This document shows, piece by piece, positions 56,282-64,000 of a stretch of 64,000 bases of DNA. Each line of letters starts with the position of its first letter. The first letter of the stretch is position 1. The notes beneath the pieces were generated by a model. The model saw only the letters and a list, made by a program, of their open reading frames with translations, was not told the origin of the DNA and made no database searches. Position numbers and translations under genes: made by a program. This stretch comes from Campylobacterales bacterium (GTDB lineage Bacteria; Campylobacterota; Campylobacteria; Campylobacterales; Sulfurimonadaceae): assembly GCA_026390115.1 (NCBI GenBank), contig JAPLGO010000023.1, positions 124,001 through 188,000 of the forward strand. The letters are read 5' to 3'.

Positions 56282-56458
56282 TTAGCGCTCTAGTCTATCC
56301 TGTACGGCTTTTGAAATAGCATCTAACTGGCTTTTTGGCTTAAGAACGCCCTCGTCTTCTTTTTGAAGCGGAAGTGCAAAAGCCAACAAGATGAATATAA
56401 ATGAAAAAATTATGCCTCCAAGTAAGCTAAGAACCAGTTTCAGTTTAAAATCATTCAT
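56282..56458 (-). CDS. 58-aa single-helix membrane protein
   Basis: The frame begins MNDFKLKLVLSLLGG, carries one clear membrane helix (about residues 8-29, IIFSFIFILLAFALPL), then a soluble tail ending AVQDRLER. GAGGG lies about seven bases before the ATG at 56458. No homologue is recalled. It sits between htpG and the signalling operon on the opposite strand. The other space in 56130-56664 is filled by repeat copy C and the promoter of the next operon. Confidence 0.7.
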   Translation of the reverse strand: MNDFKLKLVLSLLGGIIFSFIFILLAFALPLQKEDEGVLKPKSQLDAISKAVQDRLER

Positions 56459-56600
56459 CACTCACCCTCTGAAATTTATTAATAGGATTATACATAAGAA
56501 TCTTTAAAACTATCGTTTTGGCTATTATTTTTACTAATCTTCAATCAACTAACAGTCAACTTCATCACAAGTTTTATTTGTCACTAATTTGAATATTTTA

Positions 56601-56609
56601 TGATACAAT
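56601..56609 (+). promoter_or_regulatory. Extended -10 promoter of the signalling operon
   Basis: TGATACAAT, an extended -10 element, 55 bases before the GTG at 56665. GGGAG forms the Shine-Dalgarno. Confidence 0.45.
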
Positions 56610-56664
56610 AAATCGAAATAAACATTACTAAATAGAGTGTTAAACTTTAAATTGGGAGCATGTT

Positions 56665-57984
56665 GTGCCTTTAAATAAAGAGTTAAATTTGCGTGACAAT
56701 AATGCGGAAGAATATCTTTTAAAATATGCAAAAAAATATAGTGTGTTGTATGTTGATGATGATAAACCGTACAGAGAACTTATGAAAGACATACTCGATA
56801 TGTTCTTTGATACTGTAATAATTGCAGAAAATGGCGCTGAAGCCTTAAAATTGTATAAAGAGTTTACTCCAAATATAGTTATTACAGATATTGTTATGCC
56901 TAAACTCAATGGATTACAGCTTATAGAAGAGATACAAAAAATAAATTCAGAAGTTGGTTTTATAATTTTAACCGGCTTTATAGAGAATGTACATCTTTTA
57001 AAAGCTCTGGAGCTTGGCGTAGATAAATATTTAATCAAACCGATTGATAAAGAAAAATTCTTTGCACGTTTGTATGAAACTATTTTTGATTTAGAGTTTA
57101 TAAATCGGTTTGACATGATGCAAGAGGAGATGGAACTGTTGAATCTCGCATTAGAGTTGTCACCTGTCTTTACGTTACTAGAAACAGATGGAAAAATCAG
57201 ATATATAAATAATTCATTTTTAGATTTTTTAGGTTATAAAAGTATGGAAGCGTGTATAAAAGTAAATGAGAATTTTTACACTTTTATAAAAAATGAGACA
57301 GCCAATATAGTTTATAGAAATTATGAAGAGTACAAACATGACGCTCTAAATTTTGAAAATAATAGTAAGAAGGTCTATATAAAAGATAAAAATAATGCCC
57401 TTAAGGCTTTTCAATTAACAAATAAATTTTATCCGAATATTAATACACTTGTTTCAGTATTTACAGATATAAATAGTTTAGATAAAAATTCTATGGAGTT
57501 GAAAAAATTATCTGAAATTGATACGCTTACTAACTTATACAATAAGTATAAATTTGACAATTATCTGAATGAAACATTCGAAAATTTTTTAAAGAAAAAG
57601 TATCAAAATGTCTCTTTAGTTATGATAAGTATTGATAATTTAAGTGCAATCAAGAATCTCTATGGAAATCAAGTCAGGGATAAGGTTATTCGTTCTGTTG
57701 CAAATTTTGTTAAAAAAAATCTTCAAAATGGTGGGTTTTTAGCACGCTACGGCAGTGAAGAATTTGTAATAATTTATAAAGATGTGAATTTAGAGAGTGC
57801 TTTTAAAAAATCGGATTCTTTAAGAATATCAATTAGTAAAGAGTATAAATCTAAATTAACATGCTCTTTTGGTGTAACAGAATTTATGTACGGGGATACC
57901 GTAAAAGAGATACTATTTAGAGCAAACGATGCCATTATGAAAGCAAAAAAAGGTGGGAAAAATTTAGTAATGATTTCTGTTTAA
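56665..57984 (+). CDS. Receiver-PAS-GGDEF response regulator
   Basis: A 439-residue regulator that probably makes c-di-GMP. The receiver domain (about 25-145) has the aspartate at residue 75 (VITDIVMPK) and LTGF, KPID. A PAS domain spans about 163-272. The GGDEF domain (283-439) begins EIDTLTNLYNKYKFD and has the signature GSEEF at 363-367, with the second glycine changed to serine. This may keep or reduce activity. The start is GTG. First gene of a run through 62989, with 26 nt to the next. Confidence 0.88.
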   Translation: MPLNKELNLRDNNAEEYLLKYAKKYSVLYVDDDKPYRELMKDILDMFFDTVIIAENGAEALKLYKEFTPNIVITDIVMPKLNGLQLIEEIQKINSEVGFIILTGFIENVHLLKALELGVDKYLIKPIDKEKFFARLYETIFDLEFINRFDMMQEEMELLNLALELSPVFTLLETDGKIRYINNSFLDFLGYKSMEACIKVNENFYTFIKNETANIVYRNYEEYKHDALNFENNSKKVYIKDKNNALKAFQLTNKFYPNINTLVSVFTDINSLDKNSMELKKLSEIDTLTNLYNKYKFDNYLNETFENFLKKKYQNVSLVMISIDNLSAIKNLYGNQVRDKVIRSVANFVKKNLQNGGFLARYGSEEFVIIYKDVNLESAFKKSDSLRISISKEYKSKLTCSFGVTEFMYGDTVKEILFRANDAIMKAKKGGKNLVMISV

Positions 57985-58010
57985 TAAAATTGTTTTATCA
58001 GGAGCAAAAA

Positions 58011-59633
58011 GTGTTAGAGATACATAAAAAATTAAGTAGTGTTACAAAAAATATTTCTGTTTTGTATATTGAAGATGAAAAGGATACAAGGGAGCAGTAT
58101 TCGAATATATTTCAACTTTTATATAAAGAGGTTAAATCTGTAGAAAATGGTGAAGAAGCTTTAGCTGAATATAATATAAAGAAATATGATTTAATTATTA
58201 CAGACTTAACAATGCCTAAGATGAACGGTGTTGATTTAATCAGTGAAATACTTAAAATTAATCCTAACCAACATATTATTATCATGACTGCACATAATAC
58301 AAGCGAGAACTTAAGAAACTCTATAGAATTTCAAGTGGATGGCATATTACTAAAGCCTGTTGTTATGGATAAACTATTTCAAATGCTTTATAAAGTAAGC
58401 CATTTAATAGATATGGACAAAAAAGATGACGGAGATAATGAAAAAGATAAAAAGCTTACAAATTTATTAGAAAACAGTGATCAAGCGCTTTTTTTAGTGG
58501 TTGTGGATAAGTTTAATGAGATTGTTAAGCGATTTGGCAGTGAAACAAAAAAGTTTATTATAGATTCGGTAGAAGAGCACTTGTCAAACTTCGGAGTAGA
58601 AGATGAGAATATAGTGGAACTGCATAATGATGTTGTTATCTGCGGTGTAAATAAACGTCATTTAGACAAAACACTTGAAGCGGTACAAGCTTTTTCTGAC
58701 CATAATAATAATTTAATAATTAGATTCAATGATTTAAAAATTTATATAACACTCTCTTATGGCGTTATTTTAATTAAAGAGAGCAGTAGCGTCACTAATC
58801 TCAGCGAAGAGTTTTTACTTCATGTTAACTCGATTGTTGACAATATAAGAAGTGATGAAAATAGTCATCTGGTTGTTAAAATGGATGTAGACATGGAAGA
58901 GGCTCAAAAAAACAATGCCCTAACATGGCTTGGAATCACGCTTGAAGCGTTGAAGCAAAAAACAATTGTTCCTTTCTATCAGCCTATCGTAGATATAAAT
59001 AGTATGGAAATATTCTCGTATGAAGTTTTTGCTAGAATTAAACAAGGTAATAAGTATATATTACCGGAATTTTTTATTGATTTAAGTGAAAAAGCTGGGA
59101 TACTCGAAGAGATATCACAAAGTGTATTTAAGCAGAGTTTCGAGAAACTGGCGTCAACTGAATTCCCTTTTCATATAAACGTTTCAGATGCCGAGTGGAG
59201 AAATAGTGCTATGAAAGATTATCTTGTTTATTTATGTAGTCAATATAAGGTTCAATACAATAGAGTTATTCTTGATATTGTGAATTATGAACTATTAAAA
59301 CCATCGAGTCATGTAGTGAAATCTTTAGTAACACTGAAAGAATTTGGATTTAAAATAGCGCTTAAAGGGTTTGCAACCAGCAATATAAATATAGAATTGT
59401 TATCTATACTACAGCCTGAATATATTAAAATAAACCAAGTTTTACTGCAAAAATCTTTGACAGATTCAAATATGAAAAAGTTTTTATCCTTTATACTGGA
59501 ATATACAAAGAATGAAAATATTAAAAGTATTTTAGTCGGTGTTGAGACCGCAGAGATGTTAGAAGAGGGCAAAAGTCTAGGTATTCAATATGCTCAGGGC
59601 TATTTTATAAAAGAACCGTTAAATGTACTCTGA
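58011..59633 (+). CDS. Receiver protein with degenerate GGDEF and EAL modules
   Basis: A 540-residue protein, from a GTG at 58011 with CAGGAG upstream (the frame also extends to TTG 57990). The receiver domain has D65 (IITDLTMPK). The GGDEF-like domain (about 150-290) has HNDVV (205-209) where GGDEF should be. The EAL-like domain (about 310-540) has EVF (338-340) for EAL, LDIVNY for the LELTES-type motif, and LKGF (451-454) in place of LDDF, so essential acids are missing. It is likely inactive as an enzyme and may act as a c-di-GMP-blind scaffold or binding partner. Confidence 0.85.
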   Translation: MLEIHKKLSSVTKNISVLYIEDEKDTREQYSNIFQLLYKEVKSVENGEEALAEYNIKKYDLIITDLTMPKMNGVDLISEILKINPNQHIIIMTAHNTSENLRNSIEFQVDGILLKPVVMDKLFQMLYKVSHLIDMDKKDDGDNEKDKKLTNLLENSDQALFLVVVDKFNEIVKRFGSETKKFIIDSVEEHLSNFGVEDENIVELHNDVVICGVNKRHLDKTLEAVQAFSDHNNNLIIRFNDLKIYITLSYGVILIKESSSVTNLSEEFLLHVNSIVDNIRSDENSHLVVKMDVDMEEAQKNNALTWLGITLEALKQKTIVPFYQPIVDINSMEIFSYEVFARIKQGNKYILPEFFIDLSEKAGILEEISQSVFKQSFEKLASTEFPFHINVSDAEWRNSAMKDYLVYLCSQYKVQYNRVILDIVNYELLKPSSHVVKSLVTLKEFGFKIALKGFATSNINIELLSILQPEYIKINQVLLQKSLTDSNMKKFLSFILEYTKNENIKSILVGVETAEMLEEGKSLGIQYAQGYFIKEPLNVL

Positions 59634-59666
59634 AGTATTTACTGATATAAGTTGTTGGCGTTAATT

Positions 59667-61385
59667 ATGGATAAGCTAAAAGAAATAATAGAATATGCAG
59701 AAGATATAACTGTACTCTATGTCGAAGATGATGAAGATGCCAGACAAGAGTTGAGCGGGCTTTTGGGCATTTTTTTTAAAAAAATAATTGTGGCTAAAAA
59801 TGGAAAAGAGGGTCTGGAGAGTTTTAAAAACAGTGATATTGACCTTGTAATAAGTGATATTACTATGCCTGTTATGAATGGTTTAGAGATGATGCATCAT
59901 CTGAGGTCGCAAGCAAAGGAGTTTAAAGCAATCTTCATAACAGCCAGCTCCGGCAAAGACATTTTGTTAGATTCAATTGAGTTAAATATTGATGGGTATA
60001 TATTAAAGCCAATCAGTCAAGTGCAACTAATAACTATATTATCTAAAATCATAAATGTAATACACTCCGAGAAAGTTAAACAAAATTTTGACGCTCAGCT
60101 TCAAATTGAATTAAAAAAACAAAAAGCAACTATTGAAAAACAGTCAAACAGATTAATTGAAATGCTTCAAAAAGATTCTATGACAAATCTTTACAATTTT
60201 GAAAAATTAAAAATAGATTATGTGAATTTTACTAAAAAACCAACTTTAATGTTGGTCAATATCGATAATTTTAATTTTATAAACTTGACACATAGTTATA
60301 AAACAGGTGATGAGATCATAAAACAGGTAGCACAATTTTTAAAAACTTTTTCTACGAATGAGATAAAAATATATAAACTTTATGGCGATGAGTTTATGAT
60401 GCTATTGGAAAACATCGATAAAATAGAAGAGGCTTTGGTTTTAGCAGAAAATATTAAGAGTGAGTTTGATAAATATAACTATTTTGTTGATGATGAAGAG
60501 TTTAACCTGAGTGCATCGATAGCAATACTTGAATGTTTGGATGAAGATGAGACTCTTCCATACAATAAAGTAAAACTGGCTCTTCAAAATGGCAGAAATA
60601 GTCATAAAAATTCTATATCAGTTTATAGAGAGAACATGTCTCTCATTGAGAAGCAAAAAGAGCTTTTGAAGTGGGCAAAAAAGACTAAAGATGCAATCAA
60701 AGAGAGTCGTTTAAAGGCATTTTATCAGCCTATGTATGAGTTTAAAGAGGAAAGAATAACAAAATATGAGGCTCTTGCAAGGATAGTTGAGGGCGATGAG
60801 ATTATAACACCTTTTTATTTTTTAGAGAGTGCCAAACTTTCAGGACTCCTACCTGCCCTTACAAAGAGCATCGTCAATCAAACCTTTGAACTCTTTAAAG
60901 ATTTTAAGGGTCTCTCCTTTAGCATAAATATTACGGATGAAGATTTAAAAGATGGAAATTTTTTTGAAACACTCCTCGCATTATGTTATAAATATGAAAT
61001 AAACCCGTCTAATATCACATTGGAAATACTTGAAAATATTAATGACAGTGATGTTGAGAATGTTACGCTTAAACTTGGAGAGATTAGAGATGCAGGCTTT
61101 TTACTGGCTCTTGACGATTTTGGTGCGCAAAATTCAAATTTTACACGCATTCAAAACTTAAATGTGGATATTATCAAAATTGATGGACTCTTCATAAAAG
61201 ATTTAGATACAAATCTTAATTCAAGACATATTGTTGAAACTATCATATATCTTGCTAAAAAAACAAATAAGAGAACTGTTGCAGAGTTTGTTCACTCTCG
61301 GGCAATATTTGATCTTGTCAGAGAGCTTGGTATCGATTATGCTCAGGGATACTTTGTTGGAAAACCCTTGCTGGAGGTGGTTTAG
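59667..61385 (+). CDS. Receiver-GGDEF-EAL response regulator, probable phosphodiesterase
   Basis: A 572-residue protein (ATG at 59667; the frame reaches TTG 59652). The receiver aspartate is D64 (VISDITMP). The GGDEF domain carries YGDEF at 239-243 (first glycine lost). The EAL domain keeps the catalytic set: E368 (EAL), N421, E453, D483-D484 (ALDDFG), K504, E540 and Q560. The likely activity is c-di-GMP hydrolysis controlled by phosphorylation. It lies 33 nt after the degenerate member and abuts the kinase gene. Confidence 0.88.
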   Translation: MDKLKEIIEYAEDITVLYVEDDEDARQELSGLLGIFFKKIIVAKNGKEGLESFKNSDIDLVISDITMPVMNGLEMMHHLRSQAKEFKAIFITASSGKDILLDSIELNIDGYILKPISQVQLITILSKIINVIHSEKVKQNFDAQLQIELKKQKATIEKQSNRLIEMLQKDSMTNLYNFEKLKIDYVNFTKKPTLMLVNIDNFNFINLTHSYKTGDEIIKQVAQFLKTFSTNEIKIYKLYGDEFMMLLENIDKIEEALVLAENIKSEFDKYNYFVDDEEFNLSASIAILECLDEDETLPYNKVKLALQNGRNSHKNSISVYRENMSLIEKQKELLKWAKKTKDAIKESRLKAFYQPMYEFKEERITKYEALARIVEGDEIITPFYFLESAKLSGLLPALTKSIVNQTFELFKDFKGLSFSINITDEDLKDGNFFETLLALCYKYEINPSNITLEILENINDSDVENVTLKLGEIRDAGFLLALDDFGAQNSNFTRIQNLNVDIIKIDGLFIKDLDTNLNSRHIVETIIYLAKKTNKRTVAEFVHSRAIFDLVRELGIDYAQGYFVGKPLLEVV

Positions 61386-62465
61386 ATGGCGGATTATAGT
61401 AAAAAAGCTCAAGAGTGTGATTTCTTGGAAATTTTGTCAAGTGTAGGTGATATTCATTACCTTATATATGACAAAGCGCAACAAAAATATAAAGTGAGTC
61501 AATCGCTCTCCGACATGCTTGAGATACCAATAGATGGGGATATAAGAAACATTAAAATTTTAAATTATATTGATAAAGCATGTTATCTCAAACTATTGGA
61601 GAGTCTTGATAAGAGTAGTGATAAGTTTGAGTTAACCGTGAATTACAAGAATAAAAAAATCTTCTTTGTCGTTCAAAGTTACCAAGTAAATATTGAAAAA
61701 TCTTTAAAGTATTTTTATATATTTATAGATATTTCTGCTATAAAAGAGATTGAAGTAGAGTCTAAACAGAGAGATACTCTTATGTTTCAACAGGCGAAGA
61801 TGGCTCAAATGGGTGAGATGATAAGTATGATAGCACACCAATGGAGACAGCCAATAAATGCGATTAGTGCATCATCTATAAAGCTCTCACTATCAAATAC
61901 ATTGGGAAAACTCACTCCGGATGGAGTAGAAGAACATGCTCTATTTGTTCAAAATCAGTGTCAAAAGATGTCCAATGTTATAGACTCCTTTTTGAGTTAC
62001 TCAAGTAATCGCAGTGAAGAGAAAAATTTTCATATACGGGATGTTGTCAAAACTATAAATGAGTTTGTATCTGTTCAATATTCTGCACATAATATAAAGA
62101 TAGTTATAGAGATTGATGACGCATTAGATGATACTATATTTGGCAGAGAGGATATGTTGGAACAGGTTTTACTCAATCTGCTGTCCAACGCAAAAGATGC
62201 CTTCGATAAATCAACTCTAGAAACAGAGAAGTGCATCTGCATAAGATATATAAAACCAAAAGAGATTGTAATAGAGGATAATGCGGGTGGAGTCGATGAT
62301 TCGGTCTTAGATAAACTTTTTGTGCCCTATTTTACAACTAAAGCGAAAGGAAAGGGCACAGGTTTAGGGTTATACATGGGTAAAAGAATTATGAATGAAC
62401 ATTTTAGCGGTGATTTAATATATAAAAAAATTGGGGATAAAAGTTTTTTTATTATAACGGTATGA
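61386..62465 (+). CDS. Sensor histidine kinase of the signalling operon
   Basis: A 359-residue soluble kinase. Residues 1-125 contain a PAS-like region (about 15-120), followed by the H-box AQMGEMISMIAHQWRQPIN with H151. The ATPase domain has LLNLLSNAKDA (N-box), IEDNAGGVDDS (G1) and GTGLGLYMGK (G2). Its ATG follows directly on the stop of the preceding gene, so it is in the operon and likely phosphorylates one or more of the three receivers. Confidence 0.9.
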   Translation: MADYSKKAQECDFLEILSSVGDIHYLIYDKAQQKYKVSQSLSDMLEIPIDGDIRNIKILNYIDKACYLKLLESLDKSSDKFELTVNYKNKKIFFVVQSYQVNIEKSLKYFYIFIDISAIKEIEVESKQRDTLMFQQAKMAQMGEMISMIAHQWRQPINAISASSIKLSLSNTLGKLTPDGVEEHALFVQNQCQKMSNVIDSFLSYSSNRSEEKNFHIRDVVKTINEFVSVQYSAHNIKIVIEIDDALDDTIFGREDMLEQVLLNLLSNAKDAFDKSTLETEKCICIRYIKPKEIVIEDNAGGVDDSVLDKLFVPYFTTKAKGKGTGLGLYMGKRIMNEHFSGDLIYKKIGDKSFFIITV

Positions 62466-62473
62466 AGTAAAAG

Positions 62474-62989
62474 ATGCAAAAAATAATATACTCTTTTATT
62501 TTATATTTTTTATGTGTGAACTCTTTGGATGCGCAGGAGCCGACGATGGCTATATTGAAGAGTATCGCCACAAATTCAAGGCAAGATTTCAACATACAAA
62601 ATTATGATTTCTATTGTGAACCCTATGGGGTTATAAGCCTAGAAAAGATGTACAGCAACTCACAAAACGGTTCAAAATGCAGAGAGAGTATTGACGGTTT
62701 TTATAAAAAACATCCGGATTTAAAATATTTTACGCAAGGAATTTTGAAAACAGAGCAGATGTACCATGTAGAGTTTAAAGACATGAAGTGTGTAATATAT
62801 GCAAGAGGGCAAAAGAGCCTCTCTGAGCTTTTACTTGAAAACGGCTTGGCGGTAAACAAACGCACCTTTAATGATGAAGAGTTTAACTTTATCTTTAAAA
62901 AAGCAGAAATAAATGCAAAGCTTTTAAAGAGAGGCATGTGGAGCGAAAAAATAGATAAAGAGTGTGCGACAGAGCTCAGTAAAGATTAA
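62474..62989 (+). CDS. Exported thermonuclease-fold (SNase-like) protein
   Basis: A 171-residue protein with a signal peptide (IIYSFILYFLCVNSLDA, cleavage near residue 20). The C-terminal part matches the staphylococcal nuclease fold: YARGQKSLSELLLENGLAV then FKKAEINAKLLKRGMWSE. The usual N-terminal catalytic segment (an R/D/E-rich CRIDxPE-like part) is not evident, and four cysteines are present, so it may be inactive or a binding protein. It lies 8 nt after the kinase gene, probably in the same operon, and overlaps the next convergent gene by 4 nt. Confidence 0.65.
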   Translation: MQKIIYSFILYFLCVNSLDAQEPTMAILKSIATNSRQDFNIQNYDFYCEPYGVISLEKMYSNSQNGSKCRESIDGFYKKHPDLKYFTQGILKTEQMYHVEFKDMKCVIYARGQKSLSELLLENGLAVNKRTFNDEEFNFIFKKAEINAKLLKRGMWSEKIDKECATELSKD

Positions 62990-63282
62990 TCATTAGAGTG
63001 TGTCATATAGACCCAAAACTCTTTATGTGTGTAACCTCTATTTAAAAAGTATATTTGAAGAATCACAACCCTGTAGAGAGTTATTAACATCTTTGCAAAA
63101 GGTATAAAAAGACTAAGGCCTACTAAAAGTGACTGCTCTTTGTTTCCTTTTGACTCTATCATCTCCTGTATGCCGATATTTTTGCTGAGGTAAATGCCAA
63201 AAAGAATAGAGAACAAAAAGTTAAGTAAAAGTCCAAAAATCATATAAGCTATAAAATCTTGTTCGTACATGCCAGCTATCAT
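62986..63282 (-). CDS. Small membrane protein, function unknown
   Basis: A 98-residue protein with two or three hydrophobic segments (YMIFGLLLNFLFSILFGIYL; LLVGLSLFIPFAKMLITLYRVVILQIY). No domain is recognised. AAGGA precedes the ATG at 63282. It lies on the same strand as the DUF3817 gene, 62 nt from it. Confidence 0.6.
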   Translation of the reverse strand: MIAGMYEQDFIAYMIFGLLLNFLFSILFGIYLSKNIGIQEMIESKGNKEQSLLVGLSLFIPFAKMLITLYRVVILQIYFLNRGYTHKEFWVYMTHSND

Positions 63283-63344
63283 ATTTTTTTATCCTTGATT
63301 GTAATAATCTGAAATTCTATCAAAAAGTTACTTTTATAATAATC

Positions 63345-63635
63345 TTATTCATAGGACTTAATTCTGTTTTTTGTGTAAAAAGTTCCAAACGGGATAAGCG
63401 AAGCTACAAAAAATAGTATACTTTCTTTGAGTGACCAGTTCGTTTTTTTCCAAGCCTCAACCAACAATATACAGAAAATTATAAAAAGTATTCCATGTGC
63501 CATACCAACAATTTTTACAGCAAGCGGGTAGCCAAAAATATATTTTAGAGGCATAGCAATAAAAAGAAGAATGAGATAGGAATAACCCTCTATGGAGTTA
63601 ATTAATCCGAATTTTTTAACAATTTCATTGAGCAT
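63345..63635 (-). CDS. DUF3817-family membrane protein
   Basis: A 96-residue protein with three helices. The pattern INSIEGYSYLILLFIAMPLKYIFGYPLAVKIVGMAHGILFIIFCILLV matches DUF3817 (the first helix starts near residue 10 and the AHG is conserved). The frame continues upstream to 63749, but ATG 63635 has an upstream CAGGAA and fits the family start (MLNEIVKKFGLINSIEGYS). Function unknown. Confidence 0.8.
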   Translation of the reverse strand: MLNEIVKKFGLINSIEGYSYLILLFIAMPLKYIFGYPLAVKIVGMAHGILFIIFCILLVEAWKKTNWSLKESILFFVASLIPFGTFYTKNRIKSYE

Positions 63636-63814
63636 ATTCGCTTTTCCTGTAAATAAATTTTGTGGAAGTCTATCATTAATTTCACAATCAAATAGTAATA
63701 ACGCGATAAGATTTATATATAAGTAAAAATATATAGATAATTTAAACATCTACAATGGCTCTCTGTACTATACTTCGCCCCATTAAAATAAGTCAATAAG
63801 TTAAAGGTGAATGT

Positions 63815-64000
63815 ATGGATGCTCCTCTATTAGCAGCAGATTTTAAGTTTATGTTCTTTGGAATGGGAATGGCATTTTTGCTGTTTGTTGTCATCAAAAT
63901 CGCAGCTCTTGTACGCAAATTTTTCTCTCAACCTGTTGCGGAGAAAGAGAGTATTTCAGTACCTGTCAAAGAGACTCAAAAAGATAATAAAAAAGTAGTA
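63815..64000 (+). CDS. OadG-like decarboxylase gamma subunit (partial at window edge)
   Basis: The ATG at 63815 (with AAAGGTGA upstream) opens a frame that runs off the window. The visible 62 residues have one membrane helix (FFGMGMAFLLFVVIKIAALV, about 14-33) and a charged, lysine/glutamate-rich tail. This is the layout of the oxaloacetate decarboxylase gamma subunit, the small anchor of sodium-pumping decarboxylases. The partner subunits are beyond the window, so the call is provisional. Confidence 0.55.
   Translation, partial: MDAPLLAADFKFMFFGMGMAFLLFVVIKIAALVRKFFSQPVAEKESISVPVKETQKDNKKVV

Noticed and set aside
1-64000. CRISPR array, prophage, insertion sequence or restriction/defence system
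   Set aside because: No regularly spaced repeats, transposase, integrase, phage or nuclease-defence genes were found.

Overview
The window looks like part of the chromosome of a free-living Campylobacterota bacterium, most like Sulfurimonas or a close relative. I base this on the AT-rich sequence, the Campylobacterota-type histidine kinases (AQMGEMISMIAHQWRQP), the HP0242/DUF2018-family protein, and gene orders that I recall from Campylobacter jejuni and Helicobacter pylori: ftsY/tlpA-like/FCL/rny, DUF2018/polyprenyl synthase/hemA/proS/fxsA/hemC/ubiD, and HIT/pheS/pheT/aroA/ispH/rpsA/x/serA. No rRNA, tRNA, CRISPR array, insertion sequence or prophage was seen. Most of the window is ordinary core genome, and the species call is an inference.

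Layout. 1-8 kb: end of a peptidase gene, a small membrane protein, a PAS histidine kinase, coaX, hisG, methyltransferases, a YceI-like protein, an MnmC-like FAD enzyme, ftsY and a thioredoxin lipoprotein. 8-21 kb: FCL, rny, a Cache-like membrane protein, a heme protein, a CDF transporter, cmoB, a thioesterase, an MBL hydrolase, a DUF455 gene broken by an in-frame stop, nadE, a DegT aminotransferase, lpxK, argB and a PsiE-like protein. 21-32 kb: the heme/quinone/prolyl-tRNA block, then argH, OsmC and HIT. 32-42 kb: pheST, aroA, ispH, rpsA and serA. 42-47 kb (minus strand): a TolC/adaptor/RND efflux operon whose RND permease is encoded as two separate halves. 47-53.4 kb: the phosphate system pstS, pstCAB, phoU and a PhoB-like regulator, interrupted by an inverted half-size TauE/SafE gene. 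53.5-56.5 kb: an EF-hand protein, htpG and a 58-aa membrane protein. 56.6-63 kb: a compact signalling operon of three receiver-domain proteins carrying GGDEF and/or EAL modules, a histidine kinase and a nuclease-fold secreted protein. The window ends inside an OadG-like gene.

How the parts work together. The pst/phoU/regulator group would sense and import phosphate, and 11-bp direct repeats upstream of both pstS and pstC fit a shared Pho-type operator. The RND operon is a complete tripartite exporter. The 56.6-62.5 kb operon resembles a self-contained c-di-GMP phosphorelay in which one member looks enzymatically dead and may act as a scaffold.

The most unusual items are: (1) a structured repeat of about 90 bp, present three times, always in the same orientation and about 40-55 nt after a plus-strand stop codon; (2) the split RND permease; (3) the DUF455 gene with a single in-frame TAA; (4) the receiver/GGDEF/EAL cluster with its degenerate member; (5) several candidate leaderless starts and very small genes. 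I did not find an obviously new defence or mobile system.
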